A DNA stretch of 64,000 nucleotides from Chelatococcus sambhunathii (GTDB lineage: Bacteria > Pseudomonadota > Alphaproteobacteria > Rhizobiales > Beijerinckiaceae): positions 1-64,000 of the forward strand of contig NZ_LIOL01000005.1 in NCBI RefSeq assembly GCF_001418005.1. The letters are read 5' to 3'. The notes beneath the pieces were generated by a model. That model was not told the origin of the DNA. It saw only the letters and a program-made list of their open reading frames with translations, and did no database searches. The translations under genes were made by a program, and so were the position numbers. Positions 62,725 to 64,000 of the stretch are shown here, one piece after another (positions within the stretch are counted from its first letter, which is position 1; the number at the start of each line of letters is the position of its first letter).

Positions 62725-63360
62725 TCAGCGGATATCAGCCACGTCCACCTGGGCGATGCCGAGCGCCGCGAACGCCGCCTCGGTCGCGGCCAGCGACCCG
62801 TCGAGATCGATAGCGCGGCAGGCGTCCTCGACGACGGTGACCGCGAAGCCGTGGCCGTGCGCGTCCTCGGCCGAGTAGCGCACGCAGAAGTCGAGCGCGA
62901 GGCCGGCGAGGAAGACGCGCCTCAGGCCCCGCTCCTTGAGATAGCCGCCGAGCCCCGTCGGCGTCATGCGGTCGTTCTCGTAGAAGGCCGAGTAGGAATC
63001 GATCGCCGGGTCGAAGCCCTTGCGCAGGATGAGTTCGGCATGGGGCACGTCGAGGTCCGGGTGGAATTCGGCGCCCGGCGTGTCTTCGACGCAATGGTCC
63101 GGCCACAGCACCTGCGGTCCGTAGGACATCTCGACGGTCTCAAAGGGCCTGCGGCCGGGATGGGCCGACGCGAAGGACAGGTGGCCCGGCTTGTGCCAGT
63201 CCTGCGTCAGGATGACGTGGGCGAAGCGCCGCGCCAGCGCATTGACCACCGGCACGATGGCGTTGCCGCCATCGACGGCCAGCGCCCCGCCGGGGCAGAA
63301 GTCGTTCTGCATGTCTACGACGAGGAGGACGTCCGTTTCGTCGACCTTGATACCCGCCAT
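62725..63360 (-). CDS. pncA: Nicotinamidase
   Basis: PncA converts nicotinamide to nicotinate for NAD recycling. The 211-residue protein has the catalytic Asp16 in [14 protein letters not shown], the metal site DWHKPGH (Asp54, His56, His60), catalytic Lys114 in LRKGFDP and nucleophile Cys159 in [14 protein letters not shown]. It is convergent with polA, with 136 bases between them that show no clear terminator. Confidence 0.96.
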   Translation of the reverse strand: MAGIKVDETDVLLVVDMQNDFCPGGALAVDGGNAIVPVVNALARRFAHVILTQDWHKPGHLSFASAHPGRRPFETVEMSYGPQVLWPDHCVEDTPGAEFHPDLDVPHAELILRKGFDPAIDSYSAFYENDRMTPTGLGGYLKERGLRRVFLAGLALDFCVRYSAEDAHGHGFAVTVVEDACRAIDLDGSLAATEAAFAALGIAQVDVADIR

Positions 63361-63534
63361 GACCCGCCCCTGTTCGCGTCCCCAGCATCCGGCGCGCCGG
63401 ACACTCCGTCAATCCCCGCCATTGACACGGCCGCCAATGGCTGGGAAGAACGCGCCAACCGTGGTTCCAGGCTGCCGGAGCCGGCGAGGCCTGTCCTCCC
63501 TGCCATCCGCCGCCGCAAAATTTTTCGATGTCCC

Positions 63535-64000
63535 ATGCATAGCCCCCTCGTCAACGGCGGGCCCGCCGACCCCATCGCGCGGCGGCGCACCTTCGCCATC
63601 ATCTCCCACCCGGATGCGGGCAAGACGACGCTCACCGAGAAGCTGCTGCTCTTCGGCGGCGCCATCCAGCTCGCCGGCGAGGTCAAGGCCAAGCGCAACC
63701 GCGTGCAGACGCGCTCGGACTGGATGGGCATCGAGCGCGAACGCGGCATCTCGGTCGTCACCTCGGTGATGACCTTCGAGTACGGCGGCTGCGTGTTCAA
63801 CCTGCTCGACACGCCGGGTCACGAGGACTTCTCGGAGGACACCTACCGCACGCTCACCGCCGTCGATGCCGCCGTCATGGTCATCGACGCGGCCAAGGGC
63901 ATCGAGGCGCGCACGCGCAAGCTCTTCGAGGTGTGCCGCCTGCGCGACATCCCCATCGTCACTTTCGTCAACAAGCTCGACCGCGAGAGTCGCGACCCCT
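63535..64000 (+). CDS. prfC: Peptide chain release factor 3, N-terminal part (runs off the window)
   Basis: The first 155 codons are present. The GTPase starts [18 protein letters not shown], with G1 [20 protein letters not shown], the RF3-specific insert [23 protein letters not shown], the switch [15 protein letters not shown]3 [14 protein letters not shown] and G4 [14 protein letters not shown]3 removes RF1 or RF2 from the ribosome after termination. The [13 protein letters not shown] sequence separates it from EF-G and LepA. An ATG at 63528 is out of frame. Confidence 0.96.
   Translation, partial: MHSPLVNGGPADPIARRRTFAIISHPDAGKTTLTEKLLLFGGAIQLAGEVKAKRNRVQTRSDWMGIERERGISVVTSVMTFEYGGCVFNLLDTPGHEDFSEDTYRTLTAVDAAVMVIDAAKGIEARTRKLFEVCRLRDIPIVTFVNKLDRESRDP

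Noticed and set aside
63535-64000. LepA or EF-G as identity of the last gene
   Set aside because: The insert after G1 and the [13 protein letters not shown] sequence are specific to RF3.
1-64000. CRISPR array, prophage, toxin-antitoxin or restriction system
   Set aside because: No regular repeat-spacer pattern, phage structural gene or defence-type gene pair was found anywhere in the window.

Overview
The window looks like chromosomal DNA of a high-GC alphaproteobacterium of the order Hyphomicrobiales (Rhizobiales). The clues are gene orders typical of that group: irr divergent from fabA-fabB-fabI; ahcY, PAS kinase, tsaE/phosphotransferase, murU, addB, addA, trxA in one direction; cobU-cobO-cobQ beside a riboswitch-controlled btuB-btuC-btuD; and an NDUFA9-like SDR. 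The genus cannot be fixed from sequence alone. Start codons GTG and TTG are common and many genes overlap by ATGA-type junctions.

Layout. 1-930: the 5' end of an IS5-family transposase and an AT-richer strip lie against the 3' end of a tRNA-Leu(CAG). 930-7010: hrcA with a heat-shock-type promoter, ACC deaminase acdS with its divergent Lrp-type regulator, lepA, and an NDUFA9-like SDR. 7011-12807: an EI24/CysZ-like membrane protein, a lone TRAP substrate-binding protein, an OpgC-like acyltransferase, a papain-like amidohydrolase, a 2-hydroxyacid dehydrogenase and an SH3 protein. 12823-17330: a minus-strand run irr-otsB-GH15-otsA (iron regulator plus trehalose synthesis). 17557-20987: fabA-fabB-fabI (unsaturated and elongating fatty acid synthesis) and a DsbA-like protein. 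20994-25284: an Omp25-like porin, an OmpR-type two-component pair and an MFS transporter.

25378-38943: ahcY behind a strong promoter with a palindromic operator, then a long co-directional run: PAS kinase, TsaE fused to a sugar kinase, MurU, AddB, AddA and TrxA, with good terminators after ahcY and trxA. 39044-46932: cobalamin synthesis (cobU, cobO, cobQ) and uptake (btuF facing a B12 riboswitch, then btuB, btuC, btuD). 47026-52580: a TetR regulator with a visible operator, a WbpM-like dehydratase, a GalE-like SDR and a WecA/WbpL-like transferase (start of a polysaccharide or O-antigen pathway), and an MBL-fold hydrolase. 52652-64000: an ABC-fold protein that has lost its ATPase motifs, a GMC oxidoreductase, a Yip1 protein, MmcB, an acyltransferase, polA, pncA and the start of prfC.

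The most unusual items are: the ahcY-linked kinase, which has Tyr where the phosphoacceptor His should be; the ABC-like protein with every nucleotide-binding motif degraded and a 285-residue insert; a palindromic G/C-rich repeat inserted in frame in btuF; and well-defined operators in front of ahcY and tetR. No CRISPR array, prophage or evident defence system was seen.
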